DNA from: Halobacillus karajensis
GTDB taxonomy: Bacteria > Bacillota > Bacilli > Bacillales > Halobacillaceae
Assembly (NCBI RefSeq): GCF_900108515.1
Contig: NZ_FNWW01000003.1
Location: forward strand, 1 to 64,000
Direction: 5' to 3'
DNA length: 64,000 bases
Positions within the stretch are counted from its first letter, which is position 1, and each line of letters begins with the position of its first letter. Below the pieces are notes generated by a model. The model ran no database searches. It was not told the DNA's origin and saw only the letters and a list, made by a program, of their open reading frames with translations. A program made the translations under genes and the position numbers. Positions 39,511-47,711 of the stretch are shown one piece after another.

Positions 39511-39846
39511 ATGGGAAATTTCAGAGAAATGATGAAAGGGGTGCTTGAGGGGTGTGTACTTGAGATCATCAGCCGCGGCGAAACTTACGGCTATGAAATC
39601 ACTCAACAGCTGCGAGAACTTGGCTTCACTGATGTGGTGGAAGGGACAGTTTATACGATTACCATGCGGCTTGAGAAAAACAATCTTGTTGATATCGAGA
39701 AAAAGCCATCCACTATGGGACCGCCGAGAAAGTTTTATACACTCAACGACGCAGGTCGAGAGCACCTTAATATCTTTTGGCAAAAGTGGGAATTTGTTTC
39801 AAGTAAAATAAACGAGTTAAAAAACGAACATGAGAAGGAGAAATAA
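39511..39846 (+). CDS. PadR-family transcriptional repressor
   Basis: This 111-residue regulator starts [20 protein letters not shown]; the ATG at 39511 has TGGAGG 5 nt upstream, and an earlier in-frame ATG at 39499 overlaps that site. The winged helix contains [40 protein letters not shown] and [15 protein letters not shown], ending in a dimerisation helix. PadR proteins often bind the drug exported by the neighbouring pump and release the promoter. A broken copy lies at 38527. Confidence 0.92.
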   Translation: MGNFREMMKGVLEGCVLEIISRGETYGYEITQQLRELGFTDVVEGTVYTITMRLEKNNLVDIEKKPSTMGPPRKFYTLNDAGREHLNIFWQKWEFVSSKINELKNEHEKEK

Positions 39847-39850
39847 TCAT

Positions 39851-40189
39851 ATGGGTATTTTTGAAAAAATGATCGGGAGTCTGGATGACAAGCGGGAATG
39901 GAAGGCCATGGAGGCACGTGCGAAGGCACTTCCAAGTGAGTATCACAACGCTTATAAAGCGATTCAAAAGTATATGTGGACCACTGGTGGTCCCTCCGAT
40001 TGGAAGGCCATGAGCCGTATCTTTGGCGGTATTCTCGACCTCTTCGAAGAAGGAGCTGCGGAAGGGAAGAAAGTAACGGACCTCACGGGTGAGGACGTAG
40101 CCGATTTCTGTGATGAGCTGTTGAAGGATGAGAAAACCTGGAAAGATAAGTACCGCACCAAGTTGAACGATTCGATTGGTCGTGACTAA
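39851..40189 (+). CDS. DUF1048 protein 3
   Basis: The 112-residue product starts [20 protein letters not shown] behind GAGAAGGAG, 4 nt after the PadR stop. It continues [40 protein letters not shown] and [20 protein letters not shown]. Together with the copies at 38734 and 39084 it makes three DUF1048 paralogues in one module. A terminator follows before the ABC genes. Confidence 0.88.
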   Translation: MGIFEKMIGSLDDKREWKAMEARAKALPSEYHNAYKAIQKYMWTTGGPSDWKAMSRIFGGILDLFEEGAAEGKKVTDLTGEDVADFCDELLKDEKTWKDKYRTKLNDSIGRD

Positions 40190-40311
40190 TCTGCGAAATC
40201 CCAGGGGTTTGTTTAGCACGTAACGACCGAAAAAGATCGCTCTAGGTTTCTTTACTACAAGGATTGTAAAGATTTGAAGATAGGATCATGAAGCGTTGAG
40301 ATATAACACCG

Positions 40312-40366
40312 ACTGAATAGCTGGTCATGATATAAAGGCCGCCTTTACTATTCAGTTTTATTTTTA
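40312..40366 (+). terminator. terminator after the PadR/DUF1048 genes
   Basis: ACTGAATAG and CTATTCAGT enclose a loop that itself contains AAAGG/CCTTT, and are followed by TTTTATTTTT. Confidence 0.8.
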
Positions 40367-40455
40367 ACCTGGTAGTAAGTTATACAGATTACCAGTAACA
40401 CTTAGTAGTGGGAAATAAAATTTAGCTCAGAAAGGCGCTCGAAGGGATAACTACT

Positions 40456-40526
40456 CCGCTTTGTCTGAAGGTGAGCAATAGATCGCTTATCTGACAAAGC
40501 TCTCTATTTCCGATTTCACAAAGCGG
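40456..40526 (+). promoter_or_regulatory. leader with competing hairpin arms before the ABC genes
   Basis: CCGCTTTGTC (40456-40465) can pair with GACAAAGC (40493-40500) or with ACAAAGCGG (40518-40526), so two structures compete. A short T-run (GGTTTTTATAAAGGAGG) ends at the ribosome site. This suggests attenuation of the exporter genes, but no leader peptide was identified. Confidence 0.45.
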
Positions 40527-40559
40527 CCTTTCTGCGGTTTTTATAAAGGAGGAAAATGG

Positions 40560-41321
40560 ATGAATCATGCAGCGATTTTTGTAGAAGGGTTAAAAAAATC
40601 CTTTAAAGACAAGGAAGTATTAGATGGGGTGGATTTTGAGGTGCGGCGGGGTGAAATTTTTGCCCTGCTGGGCTCAAATGGAGCGGGCAAGACGACGATG
40701 GTCAACATCCTCTCAACATTGATGAAGCCTGATGGCGGCGAAGCGGGTATTGGTGGCTTTGACGTTCAGCGTCAATCGAATCAGGTTCGCAAGAGTATTA
40801 GCCTGACAGGGCAGTTCGCAGCGTTAGACGGCATGCTCACAGGGCGGGAAAACTTGATGTTGATCGCCAAGCTGAGGGGAGTTTCCCATCCCGCCCAAGT
40901 TGCTGACCATCTGCTAGCAAAATTCAGCTTGAAAGAAGCGGCCAACCGACGGGCCGACAATTATTCTGGCGGGATGAAGCGCCGGCTTGACATCGCCATG
41001 AGCCTGATTGGAACACCAGCCGTCATTTTTCTCGATGAACCGACGACAGGGCTGGACCCCGAAGCACGGATGGAAGTCTGGGAAACTGTTAAGGAGCTTG
41101 CCGGTGGTGGTACGACCATCTTGCTGACAACCCAGTATCTGGAGGAAGCTGAACAACTTGCGGACCGTATTGGCATCCTGCATGGCGGAAAAATCATCAC
41201 GACTGGTACCCTCACTGAACTGAAGGAGATGTTCCCGCCAGCGAAAATGGAGTACATCGAGAAGCAGCCGACATTGGAGGAAATTTTCCTCGCGATCATC
41301 GGCAAAAAGGGGGAGAGGTAA
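40560..41321 (+). CDS. ABC transporter ATP-binding protein (DrrA-like)
   Basis: The 253-residue ATPase has Walker A GSNGAGKTT (about 38-46), Q-loop LTGQFAALDGMLTGRENL, signature YSGGMKRRLDIAM, Walker B VIFLDEPTTGLD and the H-loop replaced by LLTTQYLEEAEQLAD, as in DrrA-type drug exporters. The C-terminal PTLEEIFLAIIGKKGE is typical of that group. It is coupled to the permease gene, which starts at the base after its stop. With the PadR gene upstream it forms a drug-inducible efflux module. AAAGGAGG precedes the ATG. Confidence 0.93.
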   Translation: MNHAAIFVEGLKKSFKDKEVLDGVDFEVRRGEIFALLGSNGAGKTTMVNILSTLMKPDGGEAGIGGFDVQRQSNQVRKSISLTGQFAALDGMLTGRENLMLIAKLRGVSHPAQVADHLLAKFSLKEAANRRADNYSGGMKRRLDIAMSLIGTPAVIFLDEPTTGLDPEARMEVWETVKELAGGGTTILLTTQYLEEAEQLADRIGILHGGKIITTGTLTELKEMFPPAKMEYIEKQPTLEEIFLAIIGKKGER

Positions 41322-42071
41322 ATGAAAAATAAAACAGGGGTATTGATGGGGCGTTTAATGCGCAACATCATGCGCAGCCCAGATACGATTATCACGGTGG
41401 CAGTTACGCCGGTTATGATGATGCTGCTGTTTGTCTACGTATTTGGCGGCGCTATAGAGACAGGAGCGGACAACTACGTCAATTATTTATTGCCGGGAAT
41501 CCTGCTGATGGCTATCGCATCCGGTGTCGCTTACACTTCCGTACGGCTGTTTACGGATGTAAAGAGCGGGCTGATGGCGCGTTTTATTACCATGCCCATA
41601 AAGCGATCGTCGGTATTATGGGCACATGTGTTGATATCGCTTGTTTCCAATGCCCTTACTGTTGTGATAGTTATCCTCGTTGCCCTCTTGATAGGGTTCC
41701 GTACAAATGCCAATATCCTGGATTGGCTCGCGGTAGCTGGGATACTCGGGCTATTTACACTGGCGCTGACATGGCTGGCGGTCATTCCTGGATTGAAGGC
41801 GGGGTCTATGGAAGGGGCCACAGCCTACTCGTACCCGCTGATATTCCTGCCGTTTATCAGCTCGGCTTTTGTCCCTACGGAAACGATGCCTGAAATTGTC
41901 CGTGCGTTCGCTGAGAATCAGCCTGTGACTTCAATTGTAAATGCGATTCGGGCCCTCTTGTATGAAGGGTCTGTTGGCAACGACATTTGGACTGCGCTTG
42001 CCTGGTGCATCGGAATCATGGTCATCGCTTACTTCTTCGCCAGTCAAGCATTTAAACGCCAGTTAGGATAA
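41322..42071 (+). CDS. ABC-2 type permease (DrrB-like)
   Basis: The 249-residue membrane protein has six helices and the ABC-2 family layout: VLMGRLMRNIMRSPDTIITV, PVMMMLLFVYVFGGAIETG, the LPGILLMAIASGVAYTSVRL block, and LIFLPFISSAFVPTETMPEI with ENQPVTSIVNAIRALLYEG. It pairs with the ATPase before it to export a hydrophobic or drug-like compound. A bidirectional terminator lies 85 bp downstream. Confidence 0.92.
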   Translation: MKNKTGVLMGRLMRNIMRSPDTIITVAVTPVMMMLLFVYVFGGAIETGADNYVNYLLPGILLMAIASGVAYTSVRLFTDVKSGLMARFITMPIKRSSVLWAHVLISLVSNALTVVIVILVALLIGFRTNANILDWLAVAGILGLFTLALTWLAVIPGLKAGSMEGATAYSYPLIFLPFISSAFVPTETMPEIVRAFAENQPVTSIVNAIRALLYEGSVGNDIWTALAWCIGIMVIAYFFASQAFKRQLG

Positions 42072-42154
42072 GCACAGCTGCTTTGATGAATGGAATGAGT
42101 GTACACGGGTGGCTGCTTAAATGTTGGGGAAATCAAGATGGAAATTTGAAAAAT

Positions 42155-42188
42155 AAAGGGAACGTCCACGGTTGGACGTTCCCTTTTG
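42155..42188 (+). terminator. bidirectional terminator between exporter and YgjP-like gene
   Basis: AAGGGAACGTCCA and TGGACGTTCCCTT flank CGGT, with A- and T-rich sides; convergent genes end on both sides. Confidence 0.88.
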
Positions 42189-42194
42189 TAATGG

Positions 42195-42776
42195 TCAGCT
42201 TGTCTTTTCTTCATATAAATCCTGAATCTTCTGTTGCATGTTTTCTTTTGACGTATGGATGAGCCGCCAGTTCAAATGAATGACTTCTTGTTCCTTCTTC
42301 CCGATTCTCGTGTAGTCTTCTTCAGCTTCCACCTGGAAATCCGTCCATGCTTTATATTTCTCATGGGCTTTTTTGTACAGCCAGTGTTTGGCTTGGGTAC
42401 GCAGCTGATCGGCTGATTTTTGTTCTGTCCAGCTTTCTGGATAGGAAAAACGGAACTTTCCTTTTTGCAAAGCGAAGGTGACTTCCGCGGATCCTTCTAG
42501 GATCAGCTGGTATGAGCGGCCGAGGTAGGGAATTCTTTGGTTTTCTGAAAGTCCGAGGCTGTCAATCACATAGAGGTTCTCATGTGTTTGCTGCCATTTT
42601 TCGAGAATCCAGTCCGCTTTTTTCTCTACGAAGGCCTGAATTTTAGCTTGGTCTTTCTGTGGAGACGCGGTAACCTTTATTCCATTTAAATCATCGAGAT
42701 AAATTTTGATAAAGGAGACCTCGCTTCTTTGCACATCGTAAGTGATGGTTTGGTTCTTGTACGTAAAGGTCGGCAT
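42195..42776 (-). CDS. YgjP/DUF45-like protein lacking the metallopeptidase half
   Basis: The 193-residue product has the N-terminal part of YgjP-like (DUF45) proteins: VSFIKIYLDDLNGIKVTASP, AFVEKKADWILEKWQQTHEN and PYLGRSYQLILEG, then the late DYTRIGKKEQEVIHLNWRLI. In complete family members that last block leads into the zinc HELxH site; here the protein ends about 20 residues later (HTSKENMQQKIQDLYEEKTS) with no HExxH. It may be a real non-catalytic variant or a truncated gene. It is on the same strand as yfkAB, 18 bp downstream of it. GGAGG precedes the ATG. Confidence 0.65.
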   Translation of the reverse strand: MPTFTYKNQTITYDVQRSEVSFIKIYLDDLNGIKVTASPQKDQAKIQAFVEKKADWILEKWQQTHENLYVIDSLGLSENQRIPYLGRSYQLILEGSAEVTFALQKGKFRFSYPESWTEQKSADQLRTQAKHWLYKKAHEKYKAWTDFQVEAEEDYTRIGKKEQEVIHLNWRLIHTSKENMQQKIQDLYEEKTS

Positions 42777-42794
42777 AACGTCCTCCTTATCCTG

Positions 42795-43919
42795 TTATAA
42801 GGTGATGTTCGTTTGACGCTTTTGAAAATCGACGTTCTCATAATATGTGTTTTTGACGAGCACATTCGGTCCGAGACACTTGACGGCCGGGCAGTGGCAG
42901 TTGAGGCTTTTGGCTGTATCTGTCTTAAGCCAGTTCTCGTAGGCGTCCGTGAGTTTCGTATTTTGAATGTTTCCAAGGCCTGGTTCATCCCCAAAATCAG
43001 TGACAATAATATCTCCTGAGAAAATGTTAACATTCAAGCGGGAGCGGCCGTCTGGATCATTTCTTACGGTCACATTTTTTTCGCTGTACAGGCGTTTCAG
43101 CATGTCTAAATCGTCTTGAGAGGAACTGCATGGGTAATAAGGCAATGTTCCGAATAACATCCACATGTCTTCGTCACGATGGTCAAGGAGACGGTTGATT
43201 CCTTCACGCATTTCCTCAAGGCTTAATGTTTCCAGACTGCTGGCGAAATCTACAGGGTACATCGGATGTATCTCGTGTCTCGCACACTTCATTTCCTTCA
43301 CATGGTCGTGAATGGATTCCAGGTAGGGAAAGGTGCGCCGGTTCAGCATCGTTTCGGCTGATACCATGACTCCTTCTTCTGAAAGCCGTTGGGAATTCTC
43401 GACCATACGGTCAAAAAACTTTTTCCTGTTTTCTTCTGAAGGTTTTCGTTCCATACGGGCAAATCCTGTATGAATGAATTCCTCAATCGTGCCCCAATTA
43501 TGAGAGATATGTAAAACATCTAAATAAGGAATGATTGGGATGTACCGTTCGTAAGGAAGCGTCAAGTTTGAGTTGATTTGTGTGCGTACGCCTCGTTCAT
43601 GCGCATATTTCAGGAGCGGAACGACATAATTCTCCACAGATTTTTTTGACATCATTGGTTCGCCCCCGGTGATGCTTAATGTCCTAAGATGAGGAATTTC
43701 ATCAAGTCGTTGGCGGATCAAGTCCATCGGCAATGCTTCTGGATCTTTCGCACCTAACGTATAACCGACGGCGCAGTGTTCACAGCGCATGTTGCAAAGC
43801 GTTGTCGTCGTAAATTCAATGTTCGATAACGTCATTTTTCCGTGTTCTTCAACATCCATGTACGCTTCCCACGGGTCGTAGGAGGGGGTAAGCGCCTGAA
43901 GCTTCATGTTGGTACTCAT
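42795..43919 (-). CDS. yfkAB: radical SAM protein YfkAB
   Basis: The 374-residue protein has the radical-SAM cluster motif C42-NMR-C46-EH-C49 in TLCNMRCEHCAVGYTLG, the glycine-rich SITGGEPMMSKKS, and near the end C341-H-C343-PAVK-C348, the CxCxxxxC motif that names the YfkAB family. The enzyme generates a 5'-deoxyadenosyl radical; its substrate is unknown. B. subtilis keeps this gene as yfkA/yfkB. ATG follows AAGGAAG at long spacing. A partial second Fe-S cluster site at the C-terminus is implied by the motif. Confidence 0.9.
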   Translation of the reverse strand: MSTNMKLQALTPSYDPWEAYMDVEEHGKMTLSNIEFTTTTLCNMRCEHCAVGYTLGAKDPEALPMDLIRQRLDEIPHLRTLSITGGEPMMSKKSVENYVVPLLKYAHERGVRTQINSNLTLPYERYIPIIPYLDVLHISHNWGTIEEFIHTGFARMERKPSEENRKKFFDRMVENSQRLSEEGVMVSAETMLNRRTFPYLESIHDHVKEMKCARHEIHPMYPVDFASSLETLSLEEMREGINRLLDHRDEDMWMLFGTLPYYPCSSSQDDLDMLKRLYSEKNVTVRNDPDGRSRLNVNIFSGDIIVTDFGDEPGLGNIQNTKLTDAYENWLKTDTAKSLNCHCPAVKCLGPNVLVKNTYYENVDFQKRQTNITL

Positions 43920-44157
43920 AAAATATGAAACTTCCTTTCTTTTAAATTTCGGTCGATAACCTTTACCATTCTAACATTAATATGTCAGAAACTATACATC
44001 ATGCATTCGAAAAGTACAGGCGGATACTCCGATTATCCTAGGACAACATCTATTGAAAGTTTTAGAAAAGAGGGCTAGAGAGGTGTTGGAAAAAGGAAAA
44101 TCCATGTGTAACCGCGAAAGATAAAGGGAACGGATTACCACGAGGGGGAGTTTGACC

Positions 44158-45060
44158 ATGAAACAAACCGTACTTATTACGGGATCATCCAGCGGCTTCG
44201 GTTATCATACGGCCGTGAAATGTGCGGAAAAAGGTTTCCACGTGATTGCCACGATGAGAAATATGGACAAAGCATTCGCTTTTGATCGACTAGAGGAAGT
44301 TGTTAAGGAAAGAATTGAAGTGTGGCAGCTGGATGTCACGGATGAACAGTCGTTGGAACGTTTTTCTGAACAAGTGAATGAGCTTAATCGTCTGGATGTT
44401 TTAGTGAACAATGCCGGTTATGCTGTCGGAGGGTTCTTAGAACAGGTGCCTCTTGACACATACCGGCGCCAATTCGAAACGAATGTATTTGGGGTGATTG
44501 CCGTAACGAAAGCGGTTCTGCCAATTATGCGTAAGCAGGCTAGAGGGAAGATTTTAAATGTCAGCAGTGTCAGTGGCTTGATCGGCTTCCCTGGTTTGTC
44601 TGCCTATGTATCTTCCAAACATGCCCTGGAGGGATTATCTGAGAGTCTGCGATTGGAAGTGAAACCATTTGGCATTGATGTGGCTTTGATCGAACCAGGT
44701 TCTTATCAAACGAATATTTGGTCATCTGGACTGGAACTGCCGGAATCTGTGTATAATCCTGCATCCCCTTATTCTGATTACATAAAGGGGTTATGGAATG
44801 CTTTGAATAGAGAGGACCACGGAAATCCTCAGGACGTGTCTACCTTGATGACTGAACTTATGGAAAAAGAGGAGCTGGCTAAACTTCGGTATCCGATCGG
44901 TCCGGGTGTAAGAACCAATGTATGGATCAAACGCTTGTTGCCATGGAAGTGGTTGGAGACTACCGTTTTGCAAAAACTTCTTGGGAAGGAAAAAACTAAA
45001 GGAGCTGGGTTGAATGGAAAAGGTGCTGAATGGAGCCGAAGAAATCCGGTTCGAGGGTAA
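44158..45060 (+). CDS. SDR-family oxidoreductase
   Basis: The 300-residue classical SDR begins MKQTVLITGSSSGFGYHTAV with TGSSSGFG as cofactor loop (residues 8-15). It has VDVTDE-like WQLDVTDEQS, NNAGYAVGG, and catalytic LNVSSVSG...YVSSKHALEG. The long C-terminus with IKRLLPWKWLETTVLQKLLG suggests loose membrane association. Similar proteins are annotated as YusZ-type or retinol-dehydrogenase-like SDRs of unknown substrate. GAGGGGGAG precedes the ATG at 44158. Its last 47 nt overlap the start of the esterase gene. Confidence 0.88.
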   Translation: MKQTVLITGSSSGFGYHTAVKCAEKGFHVIATMRNMDKAFAFDRLEEVVKERIEVWQLDVTDEQSLERFSEQVNELNRLDVLVNNAGYAVGGFLEQVPLDTYRRQFETNVFGVIAVTKAVLPIMRKQARGKILNVSSVSGLIGFPGLSAYVSSKHALEGLSESLRLEVKPFGIDVALIEPGSYQTNIWSSGLELPESVYNPASPYSDYIKGLWNALNREDHGNPQDVSTLMTELMEKEELAKLRYPIGPGVRTNVWIKRLLPWKWLETTVLQKLLGKEKTKGAGLNGKGAEWSRRNPVRG

Positions 45061-45753
45061 TAAAGTCGGGATTCTCATCTCGCACGGTTTTACCGGAACA
45101 ACGCAAAGCATAAAACCATTAGCAGAAGCCTATGCAAGGGGAGGGTATACCGTTTATTGTCCCCGGTTGAAAGGGCACGGAACTACTCCGGAAGATATGG
45201 AAACCACAAGTTACCAAGATTGGATAGCGTCTGTGGAAAGCGCGTACGAGTGGCTTTTAGAGCGATGCAAGAAGGTGTTCGTTGTCGGTTTATCTATGGG
45301 TGGGACCCTCGCCCTTTACATGGCCAGTCAATACAAGAGGATTGCAGGGGTCATTCCGATTAATGCGGCCATAGATATTCCCGCTTTAGCAAACAGGACA
45401 GATGCGGAGGGCCGTTTCATCGCAGCTATTGGATCGATATTAAAGATCCAGAGACCGTCGAACTGGCTTATGAACGTACGCCAGTAAGGTCGATCGGTGA
45501 GCTTGTTTCCTTGATGGATAAGGTAAAACAGCGCTTGGACGAGATTCACTGTCCGATTTTGATTTTCGTATCCGATGAGGACCATGTCGTTCCCCCATAT
45601 AACTCGGAAGTCATTTTTGAATCCGTATTTTCGGAACATAAAGAGCTCATTCATCTTGAAAACAGCTATCATGTCGCAACATTGGACCAAGATAAGGAAA
45701 TGATTATGGAGCGAAGTTTGGAGTTTTTCGAAATGTATACCAATACTAAATGA
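45014..45753 (+). pseudogene. alpha/beta-hydrolase (carboxylesterase) with one frameshift
   Basis: The first frame (45014-45487) gives ILISHGFTGTTQSIKPLAEA, the GLSMGGT nucleophile elbow with S94, and INAAIDIPALANRTDAEGRF. After a frame change near 45425-45440 the sequence continues DIKDPETVELAYERTPVRSI, then LIFVSDEDHVVPPYNSEVIF with the acid D and ENSYHVATLDQDKEMI with the His. All three triad residues survive, so only one small indel separates this from an intact esterase of about 246 residues. AAAGGAG lies 9 nt before the ATG inside the SDR gene. Confidence 0.82.
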
Positions 45754-45847
45754 TAGATTGCCCGGGAAATAAAAGGTTTTGTAATCTAGCAAAAAGTTTA
45801 TTATAATAGGAAGCAAATCAAGAAAAGTAAACGGTATAAAGCCTTCA

Positions 45848-45929
45848 AGGGGAGCCTTCCGGCTGAGAGTGAACGGATATGTTCTGACCCTTCGAACCTG
45901 TCAGTTAATACTGGCGTAGGGATGGCGGC
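45848..45929 (+). promoter_or_regulatory. TPP riboswitch (THI element)
   Basis: GGGGAGCC, CCGGCTGAGAGTG, ACCCTTCGAACCTG and GTTAATACTGGCGTAGGGAT occur in the THI-box order and spacing. Thiamine pyrophosphate binding would reduce expression of thiT, which starts 100 bp downstream. T-rich stretches after CGGC and near 45990 may belong to the expression platform. Confidence 0.95.
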
Positions 45930-46027
45930 TTTTTTGATGGTGCAATGCAAAATTGGGATTCCTCCATCAGGAAGCTTCCCTATTAGGTGTTGCTTTTTTT
46001 GTGTCTTTTTTTAGGAGGTATGTTGAA

Positions 46028-46594
46028 ATGAGAAATCATCGGGTCTTATTCACAGTTGAGATTGCGATCTTTTCCGCCCTTGCGTTACTGCTGGACATCA
46101 TCCCATTTTTATCTTTTAAATTGTGGGCACAGGGAGGATCTGTCTCTTTTGCAATGGTCCCTGTCTTCATTATGGCGTTTCGCTGGGGATTGAAAGGCGG
46201 CCTGACTACGGGATTCTTGTTAGGAATCTATCAAATTCTCACAGGCGCCTATATTATGACACCTGTTCAGGCTTTCCTTGACTATGTCGTCGCTTTTACG
46301 GTCATCGGGGCAGCTGGGCTTGTGGCGAAACCCCTATGGGAAGCCATCAAATCGAAGGAGTCTAAGCGGTTGGTCAGGTGGATCATTGTCGGCTGTTTGA
46401 TTGGCAGTGTGCTGAGGTTTTTCGGACACTTTTTTGCAGGGATTGCTTTTTACGGTGAATTCGCGCCAGAAGGGCAGCCCGTTTGGTTGTATTCACTCGT
46501 TTATAATGGTGGCTACATGCTGCCGGCTTTCCTATTAAGCAGTATTGTCGTCAGCCTATTGTTTATAAAGCGACCAACATTGCTCACCCATTAA
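46028..46594 (+). CDS. thiT: thiamine-specific ECF transporter S component ThiT
   Basis: The 188-residue membrane protein has six helices and ThiT features: EIAIFSALALLLDIIPFLSF, WAQGGSVSFAMVPVFIMAFR with the thiamine-binding Trp/Gly segment, WGLKGGLTTGFLLGIYQILTG, and LVYNGGYMLPAFLLSSIVVS. It binds thiamine outside the cell and works with the shared EcfAAT module encoded elsewhere. The TPP riboswitch upstream independently confirms the role. The ATG at 46028 follows AGGAGG; a longer frame opens earlier but lies in the leader. Confidence 0.95.
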   Translation: MRNHRVLFTVEIAIFSALALLLDIIPFLSFKLWAQGGSVSFAMVPVFIMAFRWGLKGGLTTGFLLGIYQILTGAYIMTPVQAFLDYVVAFTVIGAAGLVAKPLWEAIKSKESKRLVRWIIVGCLIGSVLRFFGHFFAGIAFYGEFAPEGQPVWLYSLVYNGGYMLPAFLLSSIVVSLLFIKRPTLLTH

Positions 46595-46598
46595 TTCA

Positions 46599-46636
46599 AA
46601 CCCCCGTGCGATTGAGAAAATCGTACGGGGTTTTTG
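46599..46636 (+). terminator. terminator after thiT
   Basis: CCCCGTGCGATT and AATCGTACGGGG form a stem with one G-U, followed by TTTTTG. Confidence 0.88.
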
Positions 46637-46914
46637 TTTATTTTTGTTCAGCTGTTGAAAAAAGGAGACAGTTTCGAAATGTTTGGGGATGATGATTTGA
46701 GAAAGGGGGGGGGAAATTAAATAGGCACTCTTATTGGGGGAGGCTCCCTTATGGACCGTTTGAAAGGGCTCCGGAGATAAAAGTGGTTTTGGATCATTCT
46801 TGTTATCATCGCAATACTAGGCACATCTTAAAAATAGCACGCAGGCTTGGAGGTGGTGCGGAACGTAATCGAATGTCCTTTTTAATCACATCCCAGCGGA
46901 TTTCTCCTGCTTAT
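46637..46914 (+). other. gene-free stretch between convergent transcripts
   Basis: Includes a G-run (46706-46712) and no frame with a plausible start and protein-like composition. It lies between the thiT terminator and that of the stress gene. Confidence 0.4.
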
Positions 46915-46955
46915 AAAAAAACAGCACACAAGTTGAAAACCTGTGCGCTGTTTTT
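46915..46955 (-). terminator. terminator of the YflT-like stress gene
   Basis: ACAGC(A/G)CACA pairs across AGTTGAAAAC with TGTGCGCTGT, followed on the minus strand by TTTTTT. Confidence 0.75.
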
Positions 46956-46958
46956 TTC

Positions 46959-47306
46959 TTATAGTAAAGGTTCTGCTTTCGCAGGATTGGTTACGAGGAG
47001 AAGAACTTTTCCCTCATCTAAATCTTCTTCATACTCTGCTGCTTCTTGTTCGGAGACGCCCATTTCCTGTAATTTTGTACGTAATTCATCACCTTGTTTA
47101 CTGAAGAGATTGCTGACTACCTGTTTCGTGTCCTGTTCAGATAAACCAATAGTGTTGGCATTCACGTTTTTGGCGATGCGGTCTGTACGGTCGTCATCGT
47201 GAGCAAGGATATAAATGTCCTGATTATCGATTCCTTCGTCTTTCAACCTCTTTACATCCTTCATTAATGTTTCATCATTCGTGTATTCGCGAACCGTTGG
47301 TTTCAT
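46959..47306 (-). CDS. YflT/GS17M-type general stress protein
   Basis: The 115-residue acidic product, MKPTVREYTNDETLMKDVKR onward, contains DEGIDNQDIYILAHDDDRTD, the VNANTIGLSEQD linker and a C-terminal EEDLDEGKVLLLVT strand. This is the YflT domain of B. subtilis general stress protein 17M and relatives. Function is unknown. A textbook sigma-B promoter lies upstream, so it is induced by salt, heat and starvation. AAAGGAGAG precedes the ATG. Confidence 0.88.
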   Translation of the reverse strand: MKPTVREYTNDETLMKDVKRLKDEGIDNQDIYILAHDDDRTDRIAKNVNANTIGLSEQDTKQVVSNLFSKQGDELRTKLQEMGVSEQEAAEYEEDLDEGKVLLLVTNPAKAEPLL

Positions 47307-47345
47307 CTCTCATCTCTCCTTTCTAATAGCTGCTACGTAGTGAAT

Positions 47346-47370
47346 AATACCCGTGTTTTTTGCATTTAAA
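47346..47370 (-). promoter_or_regulatory. sigma-B promoter of the YflT-like gene
   Basis: On the minus strand GTTTAA, 13 nt, then GGGTAT matches the sigma-B consensus exactly, 40 bp ahead of the start codon. Confidence 0.9.
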
Positions 47371-47456
47371 CATAAAATTCACTAGCTCTGCTGATCAGCT
47401 CTCTAAAGCAGGGATTTGTAAAAAAACCTGAAGACATAAAAATGAGAGGGAAGGTG

Positions 47457-47651
47457 ATGAAATCAAAAGTGATGGCTCCTTTTTCGATTGTTGCCACTGC
47501 TCCTCTCCCTGCTTTCGCCGATGGAATACCTGCGATTCATGAGTTTTCTGAAGCGTTGACTTCTTATTTGCATACGGAAAACTTTAAAGAGCGGGAGCTT
47601 GGGAAAGGAAACATAGACCGTGTTGTTTTAAAGGACATGATACAGTCCTGA
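47457..47651 (+). CDS. possible small secreted protein (64 aa)
   Basis: After AGAGGGAAGG the frame reads MKSKVMAPFSIVATAPLPAF then ADGIPAIHEFSEALTSYLHT and ends VVLKDMIQS. The N-terminus looks like a signal peptide with a cleavage site after AFA, but its hydrophobic core is short and proline-rich. No family is recognised. It could equally be a chance frame or a remnant. Confidence 0.35.
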   Translation: MKSKVMAPFSIVATAPLPAFADGIPAIHEFSEALTSYLHTENFKERELGKGNIDRVVLKDMIQS

Positions 47652-47711
47652 TACTTGATGATTGAATAAATGTCTATGCGGGAATGAGCGGAAGTACGAG
47701 GAGGGAGAAAG

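Noticed and set aside
46706-46712. G-run near 46.7 kb as a phase-variation tract
   Set aside because: It does not lie within or directly in front of any gene start.
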